A DNA stretch of 64,000 nt from Bacteroidota bacterium. Lineage in GTDB: Bacteria > Bacteroidota > Bacteroidia > Cytophagales > Cytophagaceae. Positions 29,519 to 37,634 of the stretch are shown here, piece by piece (position 1 is the first letter of the stretch; every line of letters starts with the position of its first letter). The translations under genes were made by a program, and so were the position numbers. Location: NCBI GenBank assembly GCA_023391415.1, contig JAEWAY010000012.1, forward strand, positions 310,001 to 374,000. The letters run 5' to 3'. A model generated the notes under the pieces. It saw only the letters and a list, made by a program, of their open reading frames with translations, did no database searches and was not told the origin of the DNA.

Positions 29519-30128
29519 CCGCGATAGGCTGATTGTACACGCTGTTTGAAAACGAAATCATCGTATAGTCTCCGGATAGTTCCACCATATTGATCTTGCT
29601 CACATTGTAATCCGATTTTTTAAAATAGATCTGGATCGCGCTGAAAAACTCCCGGGCGGCGCCTGACAAGGGCGTCATGTCGACCAGGTAATACTCATCA
29701 TTTTGATAAACCTTTGTCTTGTAGGCTTTAGATTCGGTGACATTTCCCTGCACACTATTAGCAATCAACGAGTTGATTTCCTGAAACATCTTATTGGAGC
29801 CCATATCGAACTTGTTCTCCCTATTGTCATCCCTTATATAGATCTTTCCATTGTTGAGGATCACCAGATAGTGAAAGGGAGACTTATATTCCCAGCGAAG
29901 CTTATTCTCCTTTTTATAGGACAACCGACCTTCCGATATGATTTTTTCCGATAAGACAGAGATGTTTTTTTCCTGTATAAAATCGCTTTCAATAGCGAAT
30001 ACGCCGCGGGCGTTGCCGGAAATTTTGGCGGTAACACTTTGAGATTCCAGGACTTCGGTATATCCAGGATACTGCGCCCAGCCAAAGATGGACGACAGAC
30101 ACAGAAACACGCATATTTTACTCTTCAT
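29496..30128 (-). CDS. LolA-like outer-membrane lipoprotein carrier
   Basis: 210 residues from ATG at 30128; a longer frame extends into the upstream gene, but this start leaves a normal signal peptide (MKSKICVFLCLSSIFGWAQ). The mature protein matches the LolA pattern: AIESDFIQEKNIS, ISEGRLSYKKENKLRWEYKSP, then a long amphipathic beta half-barrel. LolA carries hydrophobic lipids across the periplasm. In this locus it is likely to move the flexirubin or its precursor to the outer membrane. Overlaps the deacetylase gene by 11 bases and the lipoprotein gene by 23. Confidence 0.8.
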   Translation of the reverse strand: MKSKICVFLCLSSIFGWAQYPGYTEVLESQSVTAKISGNARGVFAIESDFIQEKNISVLSEKIISEGRLSYKKENKLRWEYKSPFHYLVILNNGKIYIRDDNRENKFDMGSNKMFQEINSLIANSVQGNVTESKAYKTKVYQNDEYYLVDMTPLSGAAREFFSAIQIYFKKSDYNVSKINMVELSGDYTMISFSNSVYNQPIADEKFTIR

Positions 30129-30894
30129 AAGCTTGTATGTTAAACAACTTATCGACTCTAACAACATTAATACCATCCATCTTCATCCGGCTCAGAAACT
30201 CGTCGATAAACGACACGATAGACCAATTCGTATCATGAAAGAGAAAGACCTCGCCATGATAGTTTTTTCTGCGTATCCGGCGAGCCAGTCGGTCCGGATC
30301 GCGGATGACTGTATCCAGGGAGCGGATACTCCATCCCACAACTTTCAGTCCAAGCTTCCGAAGCGCGACGGCATAAGGCGGACTGGTTACCCCAAAAGGC
30401 GGCCTGAACAACAAAGGCCGCGCTCCGATAATCTGGCGCAGAGCTTCGGTATTTTTTCCGATATCCTCGGCCAGCCTCGCCCCACTGTAGAATGGCGTCG
30501 TCGACCGGTGACTAAACGTATGATTGCCCACGCAATGCCCCTCTTCATGCAAACGTCGTACAATATGCTCATTGGAAGAAAGATTCCGGCCGATGCAGAA
30601 AAAAGCGGCTTCAACTCCATGCTTTTTAAGAACTTCTAACAGCGCTGGAGTCACCTCCGGATGGGGCCCGTCGTCAAAGGTAATAGCTATGGTATCTTTC
30701 GCGAGTGGCTGCCGGTTATGTACCGGCACATAAAAGCCGGATTGTATCGAAGCGGCTCCCCAGGCGGTCAAAGTGATAAAAAAACATATGGGTAAACCGA
30801 TCCAATAGAAGGAAAACCACCCCAAATAGCCCGAAAACAGGATAAAAAGTATGGCGAGAATGGAGATAATACGAATTAACCTGAAATTCAGCAT
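30118..30894 (-). CDS. Membrane-anchored polysaccharide deacetylase-like protein
   Basis: 258 residues. Two membrane helices at the N-terminus (about 8-45), then a NodB-type carbohydrate esterase domain. Motif 1 TFDDGPHP (Asp74, Asp75), motif 2 GNHTFSHRS (His125, His129), motif 3 RPPFGVT and motif 4 VVGWSIRSLD are present, so metal-dependent deacetylase activity looks intact. Overlaps the chain-length-factor-like gene by seven bases. Its substrate in a pigment locus is unclear: it could be a sugar added by the nearby GT2 protein or an acyl-ester intermediate. Confidence 0.85.
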   Translation of the reverse strand: MLNFRLIRIISILAILFILFSGYLGWFSFYWIGLPICFFITLTAWGAASIQSGFYVPVHNRQPLAKDTIAITFDDGPHPEVTPALLEVLKKHGVEAAFFCIGRNLSSNEHIVRRLHEEGHCVGNHTFSHRSTTPFYSGARLAEDIGKNTEALRQIIGARPLLFRPPFGVTSPPYAVALRKLGLKVVGWSIRSLDTVIRDPDRLARRIRRKNYHGEVFLFHDTNWSIVSFIDEFLSRMKMDGINVVRVDKLFNIQAYEE

Positions 30895-31946
30895 CTGGAC
30901 AAAAGAGTAAGAGATTGATAGGCGCTTCTATAGCCATTGTAAAAAAGCAGCCTGTCGATTTTGGAGGGCCTCCTGTCGTTTTGCCATACCAGTTCCGGGG
31001 CCGATTGGTTTCGCAGCATATACGCGGATTGATATAAACCGACTCCGGCCGCGGTCGGAAATTCTCCACAATAATGTTTAAAGGCCGCCAATGGGGTGTC
31101 CGGAAACAGCGCTTTGACCATATCGAGCAGGAGCGCGTCTTCCTCAGCGTGACCATTTATACCCAGTACCAACGCGTCAATGTCCGAAGGACTGATGGAA
31201 TTGTTCTCCAAAAGCCGCTTTACGCGCGCGCGCGCGGATTCCAGGTCCGGCCTGTAGACCATTTCCAAACCGGACAATTCGGCCAGCGTGGCTTCGTCTT
31301 TTTCAGTACGCAATACAAAGAAAGAAGCTCCTTCACCGGGCAGTACTCCATTCGCCTTTTCAGTCAGGCTATGAAGATTGCTCTCACGTTCTTTCCAATG
31401 TCCAAGCTTTTTGTAAATTTCATAATGATTGTTCGTCAACTCATCCAGACCACCCACCAGTACGGAAGCGGCTTCCCCTTCTTTCAGCAGCAACATGCCG
31501 TCCAGTAAGGCGCTTTCGAAGGAAAATCCCCTATGAACATAGGTAAAGTTGTAGTTATTGCATCCGAGCAGAAGGGCTATTTGCCCGGCGACAGTATTGT
31601 GCGTTGACTGGATAAAGGAAGTGGGTGTGAGCAAGGTTTCATTGTTGTCAATCATCCGGATCAGAAACTCTTCCGTATCCTCCACGCAGCCCATAGCCGT
31701 TCCGATGACAATCGCGTCCGGATTGGTTTCCCGCGCCCGCTCCAGGCATACCGAGGCGGCGGCTACGCCGATTTTTATAATACGTCCCATTCGTCTGGCC
31801 GCGGACGGAGATATGAATTTCTTGTAATCAGGATCATAAGCCTTGAGTTTACGACCGTTGGTATTCACCATCATATCGGGCATGCCATGAGCATACAATG
31901 TATCCTGAGCGGACAGACAACTGGAAGAACTAATATAAATTTTCAT
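30888..31946 (-). CDS. Ketosynthase-like protein lacking the active-site Cys (chain length factor-like)
   Basis: 352 residues of thiolase-like fold. Where ketosynthases carry the nucleophilic Cys, this protein reads YVHRGFSFESALLDG (around residue 140), with Gly in the Cys position. The first His block (HGTGT) is replaced by NGHAEED and the second (GHTLGAAG) by HYCGEFPTAAG. It should therefore not condense; by analogy with type II polyketide and aryl polyene systems it likely pairs with the active KS encoded just upstream (ATGA overlap) and sets chain length. Confidence 0.82.
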   Translation of the reverse strand: MKIYISSSSCLSAQDTLYAHGMPDMMVNTNGRKLKAYDPDYKKFISPSAARRMGRIIKIGVAAASVCLERARETNPDAIVIGTAMGCVEDTEEFLIRMIDNNETLLTPTSFIQSTHNTVAGQIALLLGCNNYNFTYVHRGFSFESALLDGMLLLKEGEAASVLVGGLDELTNNHYEIYKKLGHWKERESNLHSLTEKANGVLPGEGASFFVLRTEKDEATLAELSGLEMVYRPDLESARARVKRLLENNSISPSDIDALVLGINGHAEEDALLLDMVKALFPDTPLAAFKHYCGEFPTAAGVGLYQSAYMLRNQSAPELVWQNDRRPSKIDRLLFYNGYRSAYQSLTLLSRC

Positions 31947-33154
31947 AATGAACAGGCTGAAAAAACCAAGGAGGTATTGTTGCCGCCAAATCCAAACGAA
32001 TTGGAAAGCACCGTCTTTACCGATACGGAGGTTTTTACTTCCGTCACAGGCTCCAGGTTTATCTCCGGCATTCTATTTTTAAAATTCAGATTGGGAAATA
32101 CCACCTGATGATTGATGGATAACAGGGAAATTACCGCTTCTATCCCCCCGGCGGCTCCCAGCGTATGACCGGTATAGGCTTTGGTCGAACTGAAAGGCGG
32201 CACGCCGTCTTCAAACAACCGCTCCATGGCTCTGCCCTCCGACAAGTCATTGTTGGGCGTACCTGTACCATGCACGTTGATATAATCAACGTCCGAGGGA
32301 CGAAGCCCCGCTTTTTCGAGCGCTTTTTTCATCGCCATGTAAGCTCCCTTCCCTTCCGGACTGGAAGCCGTCTGATGGTACGCGTCATTGGTATTCGCGT
32401 AGCCCTTGATCTCTCCGTATACATAACGTCCCCCCTCTTTCGCCGCTTTTTCCGACTCAAGTACGATGAAACCAGCCGCCTCGCCCAGATTCAAGCCGCG
32501 CCGCTCGCCATCAAAGGATTTGCAATGTTCCTTGTCCAGAATCATCAGTGTATTGAATCCGTTGAGCGTAAACCTCGTCAACGAATCTACACCTCCGACG
32601 AGCGCTCTGTCCAGAAAACCGTTTCTGATAAGCCTCGCGCCCAGCATAATCGCGTTGGCGGCGGATGAACAGGCTGTACTGATAGTCGTCACATAATCGT
32701 TGCAATGGAGCGCGTCCGCGATCGTCTGGGTGCTGTCTCCACAATCATGCGTGTCGATCAGGGATAGGGTTTCCTTGTTTTCATAACGCAGATAATCCCG
32801 ATAGTTCAACTCCGTTTTTCCCATCCCTCCTACAGAAGTACCCGAGATCATACCTGTACGGACGCGTGAAAGCCGCGGCAAGCCGGCGTCTTCAATCGCC
32901 TCTCTGGCCGCGATCATTCCCAGCAACGTCGTTCTGGTATACGATCTGTCATTGGACAAGCCAGCTTTAAGCCTCAATTCCTCATCTGTGAGTTTCACTT
33001 CCGAAACCGGAAACGTATCGCTATGAATAGTCGTCAGAATCCGGGCTTTGTCAGTACCTGACCGTTTGCTTAACAGGGACGCGCGACATTCCTCCACGTT
33101 TGTTCCTATGGAAGATATCATACCCATACCTGTAATCAGCACCCTGTTCGTCAT
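31943..33154 (-). CDS. Beta-ketoacyl-ACP synthase (FabF-type, active)
   Basis: 403 residues. Complete Cys-His-His triad: TISTACSSAANAIM (Cys162), NVHGTGTPNNDLSEG and GHTLGAAGGIEAV. FabF/KS II-type condensing enzyme that extends the growing polyene with malonyl-ACP. Two bases separate it from the ACP gene upstream, and it overlaps the CLF-like gene downstream, a KS-CLF-ACP cassette like those of type II PKS. Likely elongating enzyme of the aryl polyene half; which of the three KS genes serves which half is inference. Confidence 0.92.
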   Translation of the reverse strand: MTNRVLITGMGMISSIGTNVEECRASLLSKRSGTDKARILTTIHSDTFPVSEVKLTDEELRLKAGLSNDRSYTRTTLLGMIAAREAIEDAGLPRLSRVRTGMISGTSVGGMGKTELNYRDYLRYENKETLSLIDTHDCGDSTQTIADALHCNDYVTTISTACSSAANAIMLGARLIRNGFLDRALVGGVDSLTRFTLNGFNTLMILDKEHCKSFDGERRGLNLGEAAGFIVLESEKAAKEGGRYVYGEIKGYANTNDAYHQTASSPEGKGAYMAMKKALEKAGLRPSDVDYINVHGTGTPNNDLSEGRAMERLFEDGVPPFSSTKAYTGHTLGAAGGIEAVISLLSINHQVVFPNLNFKNRMPEINLEPVTEVKTSVSVKTVLSNSFGFGGNNTSLVFSACSL

Positions 33155-33156
33155 AA

Positions 33157-33411
33157 TTATTTTTTGTTCTTATCTATATAATCCGCCATCGTTCTGACAG
33201 AAGTAAAAACCGATTTCGCCGCGGACGCGTTTTCTACGCGAATACCATATTCTTTTTCCATCAATACAATCAGCTCCAGCGCGTCGATGGAATCCAATCC
33301 AAGACCTTCGCCAAAAAGAGGCGCGTCCGTATTAATATCCTCGGGTTTTACATCCTCCAGTTTAAGGGCCTTGATAATCTGCCCTTTCAAATCCTCAATT
33401 AATTGCTCCAT
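33157..33411 (-). CDS. Acyl carrier protein
   Basis: 84 residues, acidic, with the phosphopantetheine attachment serine in GLGLDSIDALEL (Ser41). Overlaps the KS-like fragment gene by 17 bases and precedes the active KS by two. The holo-ACP synthase encoded at 52530 is a plausible activator. Probably carries the aryl polyene intermediates. Confidence 0.92.
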   Translation of the reverse strand: MEQLIEDLKGQIIKALKLEDVKPEDINTDAPLFGEGLGLDSIDALELIVLMEKEYGIRVENASAAKSVFTSVRTMADYIDKNKK

Positions 33412-34039
33412 TTGTATTATATAGTTTTTTTATATTTTCCTCATTATGTACCAGATAACCTCCATCACTACCTTCCGGAGACGCAAAATACATAAAAGCG
33501 TCATAATTATCCTTATAAAATTCGATCCACCCCCCTATGCAAGCCTTTACAGCGCGGGAATCCAAGAGACTGCCTATATAGGAAACCATAAATTCAACAT
33601 CAAATTCCGGTTGGATAAAAAACATATTTTCCCCCTTAATTTTATGACGAATACATATTTCCCCGATCACAATATTAGGCAGGGTATATACAAAAACCGA
33701 CGGACTCGGAAAATACCGGGCAGGGTCGCGGATCGTGTCGTAATAGGCTTCATCCGTATCCAGGCAGGAAGCGTTGTTGGCCAATATCACTCCCAATTCA
33801 CGCTCTTCCATACGATCTTTCCATCGAAGATCCTTCAGCAGCCACTCCGAAGCGCAAAAACCCAGTTTCGACAGATTATCCATTTTATAAAAAGCGGGAT
33901 AATTTATATCCAAACTTTTATAAAAAGCCCGTATCACCTCACCAAACTCTCCGGAAAGCTCCGGAAAAGAAATCAACTTTTCGCCGTCCTTGAAAAAGAC
34001 GCCGTTTCTGATCCGGACATAGCTGTTTACGTAATACAT
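33395..34039 (-). CDS. Half-length ketosynthase-like protein, probably non-catalytic
   Basis: 214 residues from ATG at 34039, six bases after the upstream KS stop; a longer frame would reach into that gene. The order of segments (AFYKMDNLSKLGFCASEWLL, ILANNASCLDTDEAYYD, SPSVFVYTLPNIVIGEICIR) follows the N-terminal half of ketosynthases, but the protein stops shortly after the position of the active Cys, which is absent (IQPEFDVEFMVSYIG), and there are no His motifs. No frameshift or remnant of the missing half is visible, so it appears to be a genuine short protein. Likely a scaffold or subunit partner of the neighbouring KS. Family assignment is moderate. Confidence 0.55.
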   Translation of the reverse strand: MYYVNSYVRIRNGVFFKDGEKLISFPELSGEFGEVIRAFYKSLDINYPAFYKMDNLSKLGFCASEWLLKDLRWKDRMEERELGVILANNASCLDTDEAYYDTIRDPARYFPSPSVFVYTLPNIVIGEICIRHKIKGENMFFIQPEFDVEFMVSYIGSLLDSRAVKACIGGWIEFYKDNYDAFMYFASPEGSDGGYLVHNEENIKKLYNTNGAIN

Positions 34040-34044
34040 TCGCT

Positions 34045-35172
34045 TTAAATTTTTCCTATCACCAAGGCCGCGTTGCAACCACCAAAACCCGATGAAGTCT
34101 TCAAAAAACACGTAGCCTCCGATACGCGTTCGGACACGACGATATCGAGCGGAAGCGAAACGCCATGGTTGACATAGTTGAGCGACGGCAACAGCAGCCG
34201 TTCCGATAAAGCTTCGAGCGTCATCACCGCTTCAATCAGCCCGGCGGCGCCCAGGGTATGTCCCCAGTATCCTTTATAGCTGCTCAAGGGAACATTCTGC
34301 AAACCAGCGGCATTTAGGGCCTTGGCTTCCATTTCATCATTGTAGGGTGTCGCGGTTCCATGAGCCGAGATAAAACCCAGGTTTTCTCTAGGAATACCAA
34401 CCTGACCCGCGTCGCTCAAAGCCGCTTCTATAGCCAACGCGAGCCCTTCTCCGTTACGGGAAGGCCCCGAAATATGGTTGGCGTCGTTGCTGATACTTCC
34501 ACCCGCTACGATCCAGTCGACGTATTTACCTGAATCGTTGTCCGCGGACAATATCATCGTAGCGGCTCCTTCACCCAGCGACAAGCCGGTCCGGTCTCTG
34601 TCGAACGGCTTGCAGGGCCCCTCACTAAGGGCTTTGAATGACTGAAAACCCGACAATACGAACGCGGATACAAGATCCGCTCCTACCGCGACAACATGCC
34701 GATAGCGGCCACTCTGGATAAAGCGTTTACCCAGTATGATCGCGGCGGTACCCGAAATACACGCGTTTGATACAACGACTGGCCTGTTCGCGTTGCCAAA
34801 ATACCGCGCGATGTACGCGCAGCTTTCTTCCAGCTTCAATCTCCCGCCATCCGGCAGAAGATCAATATTGCCCTTGGTGGTCGAAAACAAGAAAAGCGTC
34901 GTATCAGCCCTCAGGTCAATCGGGGAGCGAGCCGCCGCCAAGGCTATGGAATGGGCGACCATACGCTCAAAACGGCTAAACTCCCGCGGCGGATCAAGAG
35001 GTAGCGCGGCAAAGTCAAGTCTGGAAGCCCAGAACGGTTCCGCGGAAACCGCTTCATCCTCCCATAGCCGTATGCCACTCCGCGCCTCTCGCATGCCCCG
35101 GAGCGTATCTTCCGGATTCAAGCCGAGCGCGGTCAGCGCGTTGGTCGCCGATATGTATACTTTACGCGTCAT
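34045..35172 (-). CDS. Beta-ketoacyl-ACP synthase, second copy (active)
   Basis: 375 residues. VVVSNACISGTAAIILG holds the catalytic Cys138; ISAHGTATPYNDEMEAKAL and GYWGHTLGAAGLIEAVM give both histidines. Shorter than FabF (about 410) and more divergent, as in aryl polyene loci. It overlaps the thioesterase gene upstream by 11 bases. Probably a condensing enzyme for a defined step such as the first extension of the aryl starter; that assignment is inference. Confidence 0.88.
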   Translation of the reverse strand: MTRKVYISATNALTALGLNPEDTLRGMREARSGIRLWEDEAVSAEPFWASRLDFAALPLDPPREFSRFERMVAHSIALAAARSPIDLRADTTLFLFSTTKGNIDLLPDGGRLKLEESCAYIARYFGNANRPVVVSNACISGTAAIILGKRFIQSGRYRHVVAVGADLVSAFVLSGFQSFKALSEGPCKPFDRDRTGLSLGEGAATMILSADNDSGKYVDWIVAGGSISNDANHISGPSRNGEGLALAIEAALSDAGQVGIPRENLGFISAHGTATPYNDEMEAKALNAAGLQNVPLSSYKGYWGHTLGAAGLIEAVMTLEALSERLLLPSLNYVNHGVSLPLDIVVSERVSEATCFLKTSSGFGGCNAALVIGKI

Positions 35173-35617
35173 TTTTATTCAGCCATCTGGTCTTCCATTC
35201 CTGAAAAAAATCAGGTATGGTGATCGCCAGTTCATCTTCTTTTACAAAAACCTGGACTGTCCGTCCCAATGTCAGGACTTGCCTGGTTTCGCTGTGCAGA
35301 ATACGATAGTCAAACACGATTTTCGCGGCTTCCGTCGGTACAAACCGCGCTTCCACAACCGCTTTTTCACCTAGTTTGAGCATTCGCTTATATTCTATGT
35401 CTACTTTGACCAGAGGAGTAAGATAGCCTTCTTTATGATATAATTTGACAAAGTCGAGGTCGAAGCGGTCACCAAACGCTTCCCGCCCATCCTCAAAATA
35501 TTTTAAGTAATTGCCATGCCAGACGATACCCATGGCGTCCACTTCTGAAAAACGCACATTAATGTCTCTGGAAGCAATCAAGCCATTGTCAAACGTATCT
35601 TCGAATTTCAATCGCAT
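35162..35617 (-). CDS. 4HBT-type hotdog acyl-ACP/CoA thioesterase
   Basis: 151 residues. The YbgC/4HBT pattern is clear: INVRFSEVDAMGIVWHGNYL with the catalytic Asp, followed by KYFEDGREAFG. Aryl polyene loci carry such thioesterases; it may release the finished polyene or edit stalled chains. Lies between the ABC permease gene (11 bases) and the KS gene (overlap). Confidence 0.85.
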   Translation of the reverse strand: MRLKFEDTFDNGLIASRDINVRFSEVDAMGIVWHGNYLKYFEDGREAFGDRFDLDFVKLYHKEGYLTPLVKVDIEYKRMLKLGEKAVVEARFVPTEAAKIVFDYRILHSETRQVLTLGRTVQVFVKEDELAITIPDFFQEWKTRWLNKNDA

Positions 35618-35628
35618 CTTTTAATTTA

Positions 35629-36903
35629 TCAGTTTTTGTTTCTCTCCCACAGAAATGAAGCGACGAACATCAGCGTAGCGAATCCGGTCAGAAGCAATAC
35701 TTCCGGATATACCGATTGTATGCCGCTTCCTCTGAGGAAAATAGTATTAAACGCTTTCATTCCCCACGACAAGGGTGATACATGGCTAAGCGCGCGTATA
35801 ATCTCCGGCATAATGAATATCGGAATCCAAATACCGCCAATCGCCGCCAAAATCACAATGGAAACCGCGCCAAAGGTAGACGCCTGATACGTAGTATTGA
35901 ACAAGGTTCCGACAAAAACGCCATAACCCGCCGCGGCGAGGCCAAGCGCCAGGACAACCAGAGCAATCGCGCCCCAGTTGTCGCCAGTATACAATACCGG
36001 AAGATTCAGCAAAGGCATCAGGTATTTGCCCGCCAGAACAACCAATATAAACTGCGTTACGGCGACCATCAGGTAGGTCAGTATCTTGCCAAACAAAGCC
36101 ACCTGGATACTGCCGGGTATCAGACGCAGCCGGGACATGGTCTTTAACTCTCTTTCCCTTATGATATTGCCCGCCAGGGGAATCACCATGAAGAAGATAC
36201 CAAATATGGCCCAGGCGGGCACATTGTGCTGCACTGAGTTGAGGGCGTATAGCGCGTAGTCCGGTTCCGAGGTTTCCTTGTGTCGTATCGTGATCAGCGG
36301 CTCATTATTCATCGTAAGCTTGTCGTCTCCCGACAAGCGGCGAAGGCGATCTTCTACCAGAGCGAGCACGCGATCCGCCTGATAGCCAACCAGGATACCA
36401 TTCAGAGCCGTACTCAACCCGTCCTTAAACGACTTTTTTATAACAGGATCCCATACCAGTTCGATATCCTCTCCCGGAGGCAAACGTTCAGGCAAACTAG
36501 ACTTAACGGCCGCGAAGGAGTTAAAGGATTTTTCAACACGTATTCGTAGTTTCTTTTCAAAATTGGCGGTCGCGTCCGGTCCCACCACAATCGCCGCTTT
36601 GTAGGTACCATCCGCGACAAGACCGACATACCTGTCATCCGCCATCAGACTGCTATCCGCGTGGACAATGTAAAACATGCCCGTGCCGGACAACCGCTCA
36701 CGAATCAAGGAGGATATCCGGTTCTCGTCTCTATCTACCAGAAGAACGGGAATATGGGCGTCTTTATAATCCCTGAACGGAGCGTCCTGAATAAGCGCCA
36801 TAAGGACGATCAAAGTGAGCGGCATGATATAAAGAACCGCCAGACCAGCCCGGTCGCGGGTAAGCACAAGCAACTCCTTATATATGGCGTACAGAATATT
36901 CAT
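35629..36903 (-). CDS. ABC-2-type transporter permease
   Basis: 424 residues from ATG at 36903, which overlaps the stop of the ATPase gene (ATGA); a longer open frame upstream lies entirely within the ATPase gene and is not used. One membrane helix near the N-terminus (about 20-38), a large extracytoplasmic loop (about 40-225), then about five helices in the C-terminal part. The family is the ABC-2 exporters (YhgE/NatB/DrrB-like). With the ATPase it forms an exporter inside the pigment operon, additional to the MMPL fusion. Confidence 0.9.
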   Translation of the reverse strand: MNILYAIYKELLVLTRDRAGLAVLYIMPLTLIVLMALIQDAPFRDYKDAHIPVLLVDRDENRISSLIRERLSGTGMFYIVHADSSLMADDRYVGLVADGTYKAAIVVGPDATANFEKKLRIRVEKSFNSFAAVKSSLPERLPPGEDIELVWDPVIKKSFKDGLSTALNGILVGYQADRVLALVEDRLRRLSGDDKLTMNNEPLITIRHKETSEPDYALYALNSVQHNVPAWAIFGIFFMVIPLAGNIIRERELKTMSRLRLIPGSIQVALFGKILTYLMVAVTQFILVVLAGKYLMPLLNLPVLYTGDNWGAIALVVLALGLAAAGYGVFVGTLFNTTYQASTFGAVSIVILAAIGGIWIPIFIMPEIIRALSHVSPLSWGMKAFNTIFLRGSGIQSVYPEVLLLTGFATLMFVASFLWERNKN

Positions 36904-37634
36904 CAGTCTCTCAACTCCCGTCCGGTAATTTCCACAAACAACTCTTCCAGATCCCCTTTTCCATATTTTTTCTGAAAAGTCTCTCTCTCTCCTGTCCAGC
37001 AAACCAGGCCTTTGTCCAATATGACAATCCGGGTACATATTTTTTCAGCCTCCTCAAACTGGTGACTTGTATAGACCATGGTCGTACCATTCCTGTTCAG
37101 GCGCTCCAGTTGTTCCAGAATGACCCTCTTGGAATGAATGTCGATACCGACCGTTGGCTCATCCAGTATCAGCAGGTCTGGCTGATGCAAGAGGGCCGCG
37201 ATCAGATTAAGCCTGCGCTTCATGCCTCCGGAGTAATTGTCTACCCGTTTGCCAGCGTGCGCGTCCAGTCCCAGCGCGTCCAGCCAGAAAGCGATTCTTT
37301 CCGACAGATCCTTGCCTCCGAGGCCGTACATCCTGCCAAAGTAATTCAGGTTTTCCCTGGCGGTCAGGGAAGGATATAAGGCGACCTCCTGAGGTACCAA
37401 TCCTATCCTCCGGCCCACCTTGTCCGGCTCTTGTCCAAATACGGACACCTGGCCGCTATCCGGCTTCAGCAGCCCGACCATAATGGATATCAAGGTTGTC
37501 TTACCAGCGCCGTTCGGCCCCAGAAGCCCCAGGCATTCACCTTTTTTTATTTCAAGGGATACGTCCCGAAGTATCGGAACAGGTGCGCCGGAATAACTTT
37601 TGACAATATGGGCGACAGTGATCGCTGGTATCAA
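36903..37634 (-). CDS. ABC transporter ATP-binding protein
   Basis: 243 residues. Walker A LLGPNGAGKTTLISIM, Q-loop LVPQEVALYPSL, signature NYSGGMKRRLNLIA, Walker B LLILDEPTVGID, switch His YTSHQ. DrrA/CcmA-like exporter ATPase. Overlaps both neighbours (BtrH-like gene by four bases, permease by one codon overlap), so it is tightly coupled in the operon. Confidence 0.93.
   Translation of the reverse strand: MIPAITVAHIVKSYSGAPVPILRDVSLEIKKGECLGLLGPNGAGKTTLISIMVGLLKPDSGQVSVFGQEPDKVGRRIGLVPQEVALYPSLTARENLNYFGRMYGLGGKDLSERIAFWLDALGLDAHAGKRVDNYSGGMKRRLNLIAALLHQPDLLILDEPTVGIDIHSKRVILEQLERLNRNGTTMVYTSHQFEEAEKICTRIVILDKGLVCWTGERETFQKKYGKGDLEELFVEITGRELRD

Noticed and set aside
36904..37038. Longer N-terminal extension of the ABC permease
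   Set aside because: Lies wholly inside the ATPase gene; the ATGA overlap gives a better start at 36903.
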